Part shown: piece by piece, positions 1 through 7,394 of the stretch
Layout: each line of letters opens with the position of its first letter
Position numbering within the stretch: position 1 is the first letter of the stretch
Source of the DNA: a bacterium
GTDB taxonomy: Bacteria > Verrucomicrobiota > Kiritimatiellia > UBA8416
Length of the DNA: 12,056 nt
Direction of reading: 5' to 3'
NCBI GenBank assembly: GCA_020048935.1
Contig: JAIFLS010000006.1
Span: 1 to 12,056, forward strand
Position numbers and translations under genes: made by a program
The notes under the pieces: model-generated
Databases searched by the model: none
Seen by the model: only the letters and a program-made list of their open reading frames with translations
What the model was told of the DNA's origin: nothing

Positions 1-274
1 AAATATCCTGGACGGACCAGCTGACCGAGCCTGAGGCCCCTTCAACGCTGAACTGCACCACCGCCCCGTTATTGGTCAGTGTCGTTGAGGCGGGCGAGAC
101 CGCCATCGTCATCTGGGCAGCCGTCGTGCCTGGCCGGTCGTCGGCACTGTCAATCGAATTGCTGTCGAAGTAGGTACCCACGTTTTCAGTATCGGGACTG
201 TCCTCACACCCGCAGAAAAGCCCGCACACCGCCACCACACCCATCATTGTCATCGCCGCCAGTATATACCGCAT
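1..274 (-). CDS. Putative lipoprotein with Ig-like N-terminal region (partial, runs off window)
   Basis: Reading the minus strand from ATG at 274 gives MRYILAAMTMMGVVAVCGLF and then CGCEDSPDTEN. This is a short, weakly charged N-terminus, a hydrophobic stretch and a Cys-Gly-Cys that could serve as a lipobox (Cys at about residue 23), so export and lipid anchoring are likely. After an acidic linker comes MAVSPASTTLTNNGAVVQFS and then a GASGSVSWSV stretch, which resembles the first strands of bacterial Ig-like (Big) domains. The C-terminus lies beyond position 1. The start is supported by the purine-rich RBS GGAGGGTGAGG just upstream. The gene begins 51 bp after the pgpA stop on the same strand, so it may be the last gene of the def-pgpA transcript. 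The lipoprotein call rests on the signal peptide alone, and function is unknown. Confidence 0.7.
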   Translation of the reverse strand, partial: MRYILAAMTMMGVVAVCGLFCGCEDSPDTENVGTYFDSNSIDSADDRPGTTAAQMTMAVSPASTTLTNNGAVVQFSVEGASGSVSWSVQDI

Positions 275-325
275 TGCCTCACCCTCCGTTTAAACCATAC
301 CTGTTCCCGGAAAATACAACAACCC

Positions 326-826
326 TCACTCCGTTGCAAGAAACCTCTTCAGGACACTCCAGTAGACAACATGATTGAAAAGCAGGCTGTAAAGAGACGC
401 CACCACGTCATCAATCACGATTCCCGTGCCGCCCTTGATCCGCTGGAGCTGATTGGCCGGCGCCGGTTTCGCAATATCGAAAAAACGACAACTCAGGAAT
501 GCCGTCAGCAGGACCCAGGGATTCCAGGGCAGCCCGATCATAGACAGGGGAAACGTCATATACTCATCTGCCACGATTCGTCCATCATCTTTCGTTCCAA
601 AGTACCGTTCCGCCACACTGCAAACCGGTATGGCCGCCAGGCTGAGACCGGCAGCTATCACACCCTGCCAGACCAGCCCGATCTCCCAGTGAGCCCATAA
701 CAGCCATATGATGGGTAAAGCAAGTAGTGTTCCAAAAGTGCCCGATGCTACCGGCATCAATCCCAGCCCGAACCCAGTGGCCAGCCAAACCGCCACCCTG
801 TCGATCACGTTATTAGAACCCACCAC
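326..826 (-). CDS. pgpA: Phosphatidylglycerophosphatase A family protein
   Basis: This 166-aa membrane protein matches PgpA, which removes phosphate from phosphatidylglycerophosphate in the last step of phosphatidylglycerol synthesis at the inner membrane. Family signatures are in order: GLMPVASGTFGTL near residues 22-34 (the PGTxGT-like motif), DDGRIVADEY at 80-89, RFFDIAKP at 114-121 and GGTGIVIDD at 132-140. The aspartates and glutamate of these motifs are the expected metal and phosphate ligands. Three or four hydrophobic segments (about 11-45, 50-70, 92-112 and 136-152) fit the family. The start is GTG, with AGGGGAG upstream that lies inside the end of def. Only one base separates it from the def stop, so translation is probably coupled. 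The MPVASGT stretch has Ala-Ser where the usual motif has Pro. Confidence 0.93.
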   Translation of the reverse strand: MVGSNNVIDRVAVWLATGFGLGLMPVASGTFGTLLALPIIWLLWAHWEIGLVWQGVIAAGLSLAAIPVCSVAERYFGTKDDGRIVADEYMTFPLSMIGLPWNPWVLLTAFLSCRFFDIAKPAPANQLQRIKGGTGIVIDDVVASLYSLLFNHVVYWSVLKRFLATE

Positions 827-827
827 G

Positions 828-1340
828 CTACACTCCCCTTTTCATCCGTTTAAGCTTACCGGCATTGGCCACTTTCTGGACCGGCGACATGTGATCGACA
901 AGGAGAACTCCATTCAGGTGGTCAATCTCATGCTGGATCGCCCGCGACAGCAGCCCCGTGGCGTCAACCGTCTGCGGATGGCCATCCGTATCCAGATAGG
1001 ATGCCTTGACCCGCTCCGCCCGCCGCACATTGACGTAAACATCCGGGAAACTGAGGCATCCCTCCTGCCCTACCTGCTCGCCCTCTGCCTCTACGATCTG
1101 AGGATTGATCAGCGCCAGGGGCATCTTGACCCCGCATGCCTGCTCCGCTGGCACATCGATCACACAGACCGCCTCGGTGCGACCGATCTGCTCGGCCGCC
1201 AGCCCGACGCCGTTCTCGGCATACATGCTGGCCAGCATATCGCTGACCAGCGTCCGGACCGCCTCACCCACCACCGCCACGGGCACTGCCTTCTCCCGCA
1301 GCACGGGACTGCCATACTTCATAATCGCATTGACCGCCAT
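828..1340 (-). CDS. def: Peptide deformylase
   Basis: This 170-aa protein removes the formyl group from the N-terminal methionine of new proteins, using a metal ion (usually Fe2+) in the cytoplasm. All three family motifs are visible: motif I GVGLAAEQ (44-51), motif II EGCLS (93-97, metal ligand Cys95) and motif III QHEIDH (136-141, ligands His137 and His141, catalytic Glu138). The length is typical of type I enzymes. In motif I, the residue before the Gln is Glu rather than the common Pro. The ATG start has AAGGAG six bases upstream. It appears to be the first gene of a minus-strand operon with pgpA directly after it and the lipoprotein gene following. The usual def-fmt neighbourhood is not seen here. 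Confidence 0.96.
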   Translation of the reverse strand: MAVNAIMKYGSPVLREKAVPVAVVGEAVRTLVSDMLASMYAENGVGLAAEQIGRTEAVCVIDVPAEQACGVKMPLALINPQIVEAEGEQVGQEGCLSFPDVYVNVRRAERVKASYLDTDGHPQTVDATGLLSRAIQHEIDHLNGVLLVDHMSPVQKVANAGKLKRMKRGV

Positions 1341-1477
1341 GCCTCGCTCCTTAATGATTGATCCCTACCCTACAAATCTTACCCTTCCCCCCCTGCCAAA
1401 CGCAATCAGAAACGGTAATTAATGCACGCGGTGGCTCCTGTATTTGCCTAGGTTCCGCCAAATCAGGCGCAACGCGC

Positions 1478-1506
1478 TTGCAGAACAAAGCCAATCCGGC
1501 TAAAGT
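1478..1506 (+). promoter_or_regulatory. Weak sigma70-like promoter candidate for the sugar transferase
   Basis: TTGCAG at 1478-1483 and TAAAGT at 1501-1506 are separated by 17 bp. The -35 match is only half of consensus. Transcription would start near 1513, too close to ATG 1516 to leave room for an RBS, which agrees with initiation at 1543. The rest of the 1341-1542 gap shows nothing further that I recognise. Confidence 0.25.
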
Positions 1507-1542
1507 GGCAGCGATATGTCAGTATCACATTCAGGAAACCGA

Positions 1543-2991
1543 ATGCGCTTCCCGTGGTTGATTCCGTTCTTCGCGGACTTCTGCGCGATTGTCGCCGCCT
1601 ATGCGCTCACCTTCTTCCTGCGGTTCCGCAGTGAGCGGGGAGAATGGGTCTTCGAGTCCATCCCGCGACTCATCGGCTTGCAGCCCGGGGCACTGGGGAC
1701 CGATATCCAGTCGTTCTATAGCGACAGTGCGTTGCGCCTGATTGTCATCCTGACCGTCGTTGTCTGCAGCTTGTATGCGTTGCGTAATCTCTACGAGGGC
1801 CGGCGCTATCTGATCGAACGGACGATCGCCTGGAATGTGATCGCCGCGAACGCAACCGCCCTGGCTCTTTTCTATACCTACTGGTATCTGCAGCGTAACG
1901 TCTATCACCCCCGCAGTTTCTTCGCCTCGGTCATGATCCTCAATGCCTGCTTCTGCATCAGCTTCCGGCATGCCGCCGAGACCCTGCTTGCCTGGATGCG
2001 CCGACGCTTCGGGTTCGACCGTTGCCCGATCGTACTGGCCGGAACCGGGAACAAAACCGATTTGATTGCCTCGCTGATCACGATCCGCCAGCCGCACGGG
2101 ATGAATATCTCCGGACGAATCCCGCTCAATCCTTCCGACCCGTTCGACTCACGCCTGGAGCAGCTCCGTTCAGCCATCCGCAACCACCATGCCGAACTGC
2201 TGATCTGCGACTGCCAGGGGAATTCCGTCAGCGAGATCATGCGGATACTGGAATTGACCCAAAGCGAGGGTATCCCCGTCAAAATCCTGTCCGCCGAGCT
2301 GGCCGTTCTGGTCACCCATGCCCATATCCCCTGCGACCTGGTCCATGGCGACCCCCTAGTGCACTTCGATGCACCTGTGCGCAATGGCCGTATCGGCCTT
2401 ATCCGTCATGCCCTTACCATGCTGGTAGCCTGGCTGGCCCTGGTTCTCGCGTGCCCCTTGATGCTGCTGCTCGCCTTGATCGTGCGCCTTACCAGCCGCG
2501 GCCCGGCGTTCTTCGTGCAGGAGCGCATCGGCGTCAACCGCAAGCCGTTCCGCCTTTTCAAATTCCGCACCATGCATGACCAGGCAGAGGAACTGCTCGC
2601 GGAAATCGAGGAGTTCAACGAATCCGAGGGGGTTCTTTTCAAGATCAGGGACGACCCCCGCATCACTGTTGCCGGCCGATTGCTGCGACGCTTCAGCCTC
2701 GATGAATTGCCACAGCTCTTCAACGTGATCAAGGGCGACATGGTCATTGTCGGCCCACGCCCGCTGCCTCGCCGCGATTTCGAGCACTACTACGAGCAGT
2801 GGCACTACAGCCGCCATCTCGGCCTGCCCGGACTGACCTGCCTCTGGCAGATCTCGGGACGCAGCAATGTCAGCTTCCATGACATGTGCATCCTCGATGT
2901 CTACTACCTTCGCAACCATAACTGGGTTCTGGATGTCAAGATCGCCCTGCGTACCATCCGGGTCGTGCTCTTCGGCGAAGGTGCCTTCTGA
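1543..2991 (+). CDS. Membrane undecaprenyl-phosphate sugar phosphotransferase (exopolysaccharide-type)
   Basis: This is a polyprenyl-phosphate hexose-1-phosphate transferase of the WbaP/CpsE type. The family loads the first sugar phosphate onto undecaprenyl phosphate at the inner membrane to begin polysaccharide or glycan synthesis. Four N-terminal hydrophobic segments (about 4-26, 65-83, 95-115 and 122-142) are followed by a soluble CoA-binding-like region with VLAGTGNK. A fifth hydrophobic segment lies near 285-310, before the catalytic domain. That domain carries FFVQERIG, FKFRTMHD, SLDELPQLFNVIKGDM and VGPRPLP, then a GLTCLWQISGRS stretch, all hallmarks of the Bac_transf family. I chose ATG 1543 because AGGAA lies six bases upstream; an in-frame ATG at 1516 would add nine residues but has no clear RBS. 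The substrate sugar cannot be told. No other glycan gene is in the window, so it may act with enzymes encoded elsewhere. Confidence 0.92.
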   Translation: MRFPWLIPFFADFCAIVAAYALTFFLRFRSERGEWVFESIPRLIGLQPGALGTDIQSFYSDSALRLIVILTVVVCSLYALRNLYEGRRYLIERTIAWNVIAANATALALFYTYWYLQRNVYHPRSFFASVMILNACFCISFRHAAETLLAWMRRRFGFDRCPIVLAGTGNKTDLIASLITIRQPHGMNISGRIPLNPSDPFDSRLEQLRSAIRNHHAELLICDCQGNSVSEIMRILELTQSEGIPVKILSAELAVLVTHAHIPCDLVHGDPLVHFDAPVRNGRIGLIRHALTMLVAWLALVLACPLMLLLALIVRLTSRGPAFFVQERIGVNRKPFRLFKFRTMHDQAEELLAEIEEFNESEGVLFKIRDDPRITVAGRLLRRFSLDELPQLFNVIKGDMVIVGPRPLPRRDFEHYYEQWHYSRHLGLPGLTCLWQISGRSNVSFHDMCILDVYYLRNHNWVLDVKIALRTIRVVLFGEGAF

Positions 2992-3713
2992 TGCAGATGC
3001 GGCTCCAGAAAGCACTCGCGCTCGCCGGCATCGCCTCACGCCGCGCCGCCGAAGCCCTGATCAGCGATGGCGCCGTCAGCGTCAATGACGAGACCATCAC
3101 CCTGATGGGCACCATCGTCGACCCCGATCACGACCGCATCCGCGTCAACGGCCGGCCGGTCGTCTTCACGGCCCCGCCGCTGACGCTGATGCTGAACAAG
3201 CCGGTCGGCTATATCTGCAGCGCCGACGCTGCCCAGGGACGGACCGTATTCGCGCTGCTCAGGGAGATCCCGCAGCGGCTGTTCACGATCGGACGACTCG
3301 ACAAGGACAGCGAGGGACTGCTGTTGCTGACCAATGACGGCGAACTGGCCAACCGCCTCACCCACCCGCGCTACGAGCATCGCAAGATCTACGAGGTGAC
3401 GGTCGCGAGCCGGGTGACGCCCCCGATGCTTGCCAAGCTGAACTCCGCGTTGCCGATCGATGGCGTGCCCATACAACCGGCAAAGGTCATCATCAAGGCG
3501 CAGGATGGCGGCAACTGCAGGACACTACTGGAATTCACACTGAAGGAGGGCCGCAACCGCCAGATCCGGAAAATGTGCGAGCATGTCGGCCTGCGGATTC
3601 TCCAGCTCCGCCGGATACAGGTCGGCCAGCTCAAGCTCGGCCCCCTCCCCACCGGTCAATACCGTGCACTGACCCCCGACGAATGCAAACGCCTGAACGA
3701 CCCTGCTGAGTAA
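2991..3713 (+). CDS. rluB: rRNA pseudouridine synthase, RsuA/RluB family
   Basis: This 240-aa enzyme isomerises a specific uridine in ribosomal RNA to pseudouridine. Residues 3-50 form an S4 RNA-binding domain (RLQKALALAGIASRRAAEAL). The catalytic motif GRLDKDSEGLLLLTNDG starts at 101, with Asp104 as the expected nucleophile. The C-terminal EGRNRQIRKMCEHVG segment is also family-typical. The length fits bacterial RluB/RsuA/RluE/RluF members. The exact subfamily, and hence the target base, cannot be fixed from sequence alone. Its ATG shares one base with the stop of the sugar transferase (TGATG), with GAAGG upstream, so translational coupling is likely although the two functions are unrelated. 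An in-frame ATG at 2997 is an alternative. Its stop codon directly abuts the convergent tRNA-Pro gene. Confidence 0.93.
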   Translation: MQMRLQKALALAGIASRRAAEALISDGAVSVNDETITLMGTIVDPDHDRIRVNGRPVVFTAPPLTLMLNKPVGYICSADAAQGRTVFALLREIPQRLFTIGRLDKDSEGLLLLTNDGELANRLTHPRYEHRKIYEVTVASRVTPPMLAKLNSALPIDGVPIQPAKVIIKAQDGGNCRTLLEFTLKEGRNRQIRKMCEHVGLRILQLRRIQVGQLKLGPLPTGQYRALTPDECKRLNDPAE

Positions 3714-3790
3714 TGGTCGGGGTGACTGGATTTGAACCAGCGGCTTCTACGTCCCGAACGTAGCGCTCTACCAGGCTGAGCTACACCCCG
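3714..3790 (-). tRNA. tRNA-Pro (anticodon CGG)
   Basis: On the minus strand the gene begins CGGGGTGTAGCTCAGCC and forms a full cloverleaf. The acceptor CGGGGTG pairs with CACCCCG. The anticodon stem CTACG/CGTAG encloses the loop TTCGGGA with anticodon CGG, reading Pro codon CCG. The T-loop is TTCAAAT, and the discriminator A is followed by a genomically encoded CCA (3714-3716). The CCA tail ends exactly beside the TAA of the convergent pseudouridine synthase gene, with no spacer. The folded tRNA region could help stop transcription from that gene, but no separate terminator is seen. Confidence 0.96.
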
Positions 3791-3799
3791 ATGCGACAG

Positions 3800-3815
3800 G
3801 GAAACAGAAGTTTCC
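3800..3815. repeat. Small inverted repeat in the tRNA-Pro leader
   Basis: GGAAAC and GTTTCC form a perfect 6-bp inverted repeat around AGAA, 10 bp upstream of the tRNA-Pro 5' end. A weak minus-strand promoter candidate (TTGCAT 3859-3854, 17 bp, TACTGT 3836-3831) lies further upstream. I see no gene in 3791-3953. Confidence 0.3.
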
Positions 3816-3953
3816 TGAACGGAGGAACAGACAGTAATGGTTTCTTTGCAGGAATGCAACCCAATTCGACACCCCATCACACACAATTCACGCGGTATAA
3901 CGATATTTTACCAATCAGAATAACCATCACGCACAGAGTTCGCCATTTTCATT

Positions 3954-4745
3954 TCAAAGCAGCCAGCGGCAATTAAGGCGGTAGTCACGCGGGCTATGCC
4001 CGGTGTGCTTTCGGAAGAAATGACTGAAGGTCGCCAGATCACGGAACCCGAGACTGGCGGCAATGTTGGATATACTCAGTTCGCTCTGCTGCAGGCTTGC
4101 CTTGGCATGATTAACCCTGAGATCCGCGAAGTAGCGGATCGGTGATGGCAGACCATCCGCCTTGAACGCACGCACCAGTGTCGCGGGGCTGCACCCAAGT
4201 CTGGCCGCCAAGTCGGCTAGCGTCAGCGGGGCGTCCAGGCTTGCATGCATGAATTGCCGGGCTCGGTTCACCCATGTATCCGCCGCTGCCGGCATGACCG
4301 CCCCGCATTTGTCCTGACTATCGTCCCCTTGCAATCGGCACGAAAGATAGACCAGCGCGGCTTCCAAATTTCCGGGGCGGGAGCAAGATGCGCCCCCCAC
4401 TGTGATCATCGGATGCCCCGGTGCCTCAAAGGCGGCATCCTGCAGGACGAAGGCGGTCAACTCGTCCATCGGTTGCGGCTTGGACTGCGTCACGGAGGCA
4501 ACGCTTTCCGAATCAACCGTCCAGGTGATGCCGACGGTATTGTCGCTGACAGACAGGCTGACGACCAACGCCGCCGGTCCATGCCACAGCGAACACGCCG
4601 GCAGCAGCAACGTAGCCGCCCCTGCCATAGTCAGAACAACCTCACCCTCCATCACGGCGACGAACACGGTCCCCCCCGTGGCGCGAGGGCAGCAGACTGC
4701 CTCGCGCAGCGGTGGTTTCAGCACCAGGACATCGCTTACATTCAT
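3954..4745 (-). CDS. AraC-family transcriptional regulator
   Basis: The C-terminal ~100 residues are a double helix-turn-helix AraC/XylS domain: LTLADLAARLGCSPATLVRAF is the first helix pair, and ISNIAASLGFRDLATFSHF then FRKHTGHSPRDYR is the second with the family signature. The N-terminal half (FVAVMEGEVVL, LLLPACSLWHGPAAL) looks like a cupin-type effector-binding fold as in sugar-responsive members. From ATG 4745 the protein is 263 aa. The frame stays open to a TTG at 4781, but those 12 codons coincide with a TTGACA/TATAAT promoter and have no RBS, so I reject that start. ATG 4745 also lacks an RBS and lies only 9 bp past the -10 box, so translation may be leaderless. It diverges from the sugar ABC ATPase gene, whose expression it could control. 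The ligand is unknown. Confidence 0.88.
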   Translation of the reverse strand: MNVSDVLVLKPPLREAVCCPRATGGTVFVAVMEGEVVLTMAGAATLLLPACSLWHGPAALVVSLSVSDNTVGITWTVDSESVASVTQSKPQPMDELTAFVLQDAAFEAPGHPMITVGGASCSRPGNLEAALVYLSCRLQGDDSQDKCGAVMPAAADTWVNRARQFMHASLDAPLTLADLAARLGCSPATLVRAFKADGLPSPIRYFADLRVNHAKASLQQSELSISNIAASLGFRDLATFSHFFRKHTGHSPRDYRLNCRWLL

Positions 4746-4754
4746 GCGGGGATG

Positions 4755-4781
4755 ATTATAATGAACAATTATACTTGTCAA
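4755..4781 (-). promoter_or_regulatory. Sigma70-like promoter for the AraC-family gene
   Basis: The minus strand has a perfect TTGACA (4781-4776) and a perfect TATAAT (4760-4755), but with a short 15-bp spacer. ATG 4745 lies nine bases past the -10 box, at about the expected transcription start. The short spacer might make it weak or activator-dependent. Confidence 0.5.
4757..4773. promoter_or_regulatory. Palindromic operator candidate
   Basis: TATAAT-GAACA-ATTATA is a perfect inverted repeat with 6-bp arms and a 5-base centre. It lies in the AraC-gene promoter spacer and overlaps its -10 box, so a bound repressor would block that promoter. Both arms are also -10-like hexamers, so the symmetry may be partly fortuitous. 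Confidence 0.35.
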
Positions 4782-4804
4782 TCAGAATAGCATATGTATA
4801 TATA
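4775..4804 (+). promoter_or_regulatory. Sigma70-like promoter for the ABC ATPase gene
   Basis: TTGTCA (4775-4780) and TATATT (4799-4804) lie 18 bp apart, each one base off consensus. The -35 box occupies nearly the same bases as the -35 of the divergent AraC-gene promoter, so the two promoters are back to back and probably compete or are jointly regulated. Transcription would begin near 4811, placing the large inverted repeat in the leader RNA. Confidence 0.45.
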
Positions 4805-4824
4805 TTGAGGACAAGTAATCGGTT

Positions 4825-4900
4825 GACGATAACGGGCGACGAGAACGATCGACGATTCGGATGATGCACTCGTTATCCGTTCTCGTCGCCCGTTATCGTC
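4825..4900. repeat. Perfect 23-bp inverted repeat (leader hairpin) upstream of ABC ATPase
   Basis: The left arm 4825-4847 (starting GACGATAACGGGC) and right arm 4878-4900 (ending CCCGTTATCGTC) are exact reverse complements over 23 bp, around a 30-base loop. The left arm and loop are made of ~13-nt units, GACGATAACGGGC, GACGAGAACGATC and GACGATTCGG. In RNA this would be a very stable stem ending 14 bases before the AAGGAG ribosome-binding site. There is no U-tract, so it is not a normal terminator. It looks like a dispersed repeat element or a regulatory leader hairpin. Confidence 0.85.
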
Positions 4901-4926
4901 CACCGAAACAACAGAAGGAGATAACC

Positions 4927-6042
<1,116 letters not shown>

Positions 6043-6070
6043 CTGACTTTCTCGACTTTTTCAGCGGTGG

Positions 6071-6099
6071 TTGCATCCGGCAAACCAAGCTGATATAGT
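6071..6099 (+). promoter_or_regulatory. Sigma70-like promoter for the 143-aa unknown gene
   Basis: TTGCAT (6071-6076), a 17-bp spacer and TATAGT (6094-6099) make a plausible promoter about 65 bp before ATG 6164. It suggests the gene is transcribed independently of the ABC ATPase gene, which ends at 6042 with no clear terminator. Confidence 0.4.
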
Positions 6100-6123
6100 C
6101 CTCCCCGTCCCCGGATAATTTCA

Positions 6124-6138
6124 GGTGATCACATCACC
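6124..6138. promoter_or_regulatory. Palindrome GGTGAT-CAC-ATCACC in the leader of the 143-aa gene
   Basis: A perfect 6-bp inverted repeat with a 3-base centre lies about 18 bases after the predicted transcription start and 25 before the start codon. Its size and position suit a repressor site. It could also be a small RNA hairpin. No regulator can be assigned. Confidence 0.35.
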
Positions 6139-6163
6139 GTGACCCTTAAAAGGAAACAGGATT

Positions 6164-6595
6164 ATGGCAGACTGGCAGAAATCGCTCGACAGATTTTTCA
6201 CGGAAACGGAAAAAGCGGACAACGAACCCAAACTTTCACCGTTCGAGAAATTCATTTCCGATGCGGCCGTACCCGCCTTTGAGGAAATCCGACCGGCACT
6301 GGAGAAACACGGACGGCGTGTCGTTGTCCGCAGTTCCGCCAGCAGCGCGGTGATCACGGTGTTCGATGGAACAACCGAGGAGATCATGTATCGGCTCCAG
6401 GAGCGGACCCTGCCTGACCGCCGCCTGCCTTACGCACAAGTGCGCATGCGTGAACGCGGCGGCCTGCGATTGGTCACGGTCGAGGCGATGTTGCGCGCCG
6501 GCAACTCGGACTACCACATCGAGGACCTCACAAGCCAGGACGTCATCAACAGCGTTCTTCAGCACTACATGTCCCGTGTGAAACTCGGCCGCTGA
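6164..6595 (+). CDS. Conserved-looking hypothetical protein, 143 aa
   Basis: I do not recognise this family. The protein is soluble with no signal peptide or membrane segment. Residues 1-50 are charged and probably helical (WQKSLDRFFTETEKA, FEKFISDAAVPAFEEIRPAL). The middle has alternating strands (RRVVVRSSASSAVITVFDG, EEIMYRLQERTL, YAQVRMRERGGLRLVTVEAM). The end returns to a helix (SQDVINSVLQHYMSRV). The amphipathic start plus a strand-rich core could be a small binding or partner domain, but no motif identifies it. The coding call rests on a strong RBS (AAGGAAACAGG before ATG 6164), coherent composition and its own promoter candidate. Its last 50 bp overlap the 3' end of the convergent kinase-like gene. 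Confidence 0.82.
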   Translation: MADWQKSLDRFFTETEKADNEPKLSPFEKFISDAAVPAFEEIRPALEKHGRRVVVRSSASSAVITVFDGTTEEIMYRLQERTLPDRRLPYAQVRMRERGGLRLVTVEAMLRAGNSDYHIEDLTSQDVINSVLQHYMSRVKLGR

Positions 6596-7367
6596 CGACT
6601 GCCGGCGCACGTTCCTGGTCGATGTCCAGGATGTTCAGATGTGTCGATTCCACAACTTCGTTGCCGTAGTGATACGTGGCATAGGGAACCGTGCGGTACT
6701 CACTCACATGCGTCAGTTTCCGGAGAATCACCGAAATCGATTCCACGGCATCGAGACAGGCTTCCAATTCCCTGATATCCTGGCCACCTTCATGCGTATC
6801 ACGCATCCGGGTCAGGAAAAGCGACAGCACGGTCATCGGCTGGCTGATATGGTGGCAGGCCGCCCCGAGACTCTCAAGCATCACCCGCTGCCGTTCGGCC
6901 GCGACAATCACCGCCGATTGCTTCTCGATGGTTTCCAACAGCTGCCGCGAACGGGCGAGTTCCTCATCAAGCCTGGCAATATGCTTCTGCAACCCACCGA
7001 TGACCTCGTTCAAGTAGAACTCGATATCGCTGAAATCCTGCTCGACCGTCAACAGTTCCGCCCGCTCCAGCAGATTCTCGGAGACGATCCGCAACAGGCA
7101 ATTGCGCACCCGATCAAGGTTGGCGGGGTAGACACGAAGCATCAGGTACCCGGCAACTCCCGCGATACCGCCAGATCCCACCACGCCTGCACGCAATAGC
7201 GTTGAATCCGGCAGCAGTTCGGTAAACAGCGAGATCATGATCACACAGAGACAAAGCATCGGGACGACCGTCGTCAGCGCCAGCGCCGCCTCGAGATAGG
7301 CACGGGAACGCTGTGAACGCATCGAAATGGCCCGTAGCGCCTTATCCATTCTGGTTTTGCACGCCAT
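6546..7367 (-). CDS. Membrane histidine-kinase-like protein with H-box but no ATPase domain
   Basis: This 273-aa protein has two membrane segments (about 28-48 and 60-78) and a long coiled coil (about 95-165). It then has a HisKA-like dimerisation helix with SLGAACHHISQPMTVL; His172 or His173 sits where the phosphorylated His of histidine kinases lies. After about 80 more residues it simply ends: no N, G1 or G2 box of an HATPase domain is seen here or in the following DNA, so it cannot phosphorylate itself in the usual way. It could be a phosphotransfer or scaffold protein, or a partner of a separate ATPase. ATG 7367 has GGAGG 12 bases upstream; a GTG at 7388 would add seven residues. It follows the zinc-ribbon/PTS-IIA gene by 27 bp, indicating an operon. 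Its 3' end overlaps the convergent 143-aa gene. Confidence 0.8.
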   Translation of the reverse strand: MACKTRMDKALRAISMRSQRSRAYLEAALALTTVVPMLCLCVIMISLFTELLPDSTLLRAGVVGSGGIAGVAGYLMLRVYPANLDRVRNCLLRIVSENLLERAELLTVEQDFSDIEFYLNEVIGGLQKHIARLDEELARSRQLLETIEKQSAVIVAAERQRVMLESLGAACHHISQPMTVLSLFLTRMRDTHEGGQDIRELEACLDAVESISVILRKLTHVSEYRTVPYATYHYGNEVVESTHLNILDIDQERAPAVVSGRVSHGTCSAEERC

Positions 7368-7394
7368 GGCTTGCCGTTTCCTCCCCACCCCACC

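Noticed and set aside
708..1361. 217-codon plus-strand frame over def
   Set aside because: It is entirely antisense to peptide deformylase and has a His/Arg/Pro-rich composition with no family resemblance.
3791..3976. 61-codon frame between tRNA-Pro and the AraC-family gene
   Set aside because: No RBS, partly overlaps the tRNA leader and the end of the regulator gene, and has no recognisable sequence.
4746..4781. TTG start for the AraC-family gene
   Set aside because: The TTG is the first triplet of a consensus TTGACA and the next 12 codons include the -10 box and operator-like palindrome; there is no RBS.
4861..4926. Upstream extension of the ABC ATPase frame from ATG 4861
   Set aside because: It would translate the right arm of the inverted repeat. 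A strong RBS and the conserved family N-terminus place the start at 4927.
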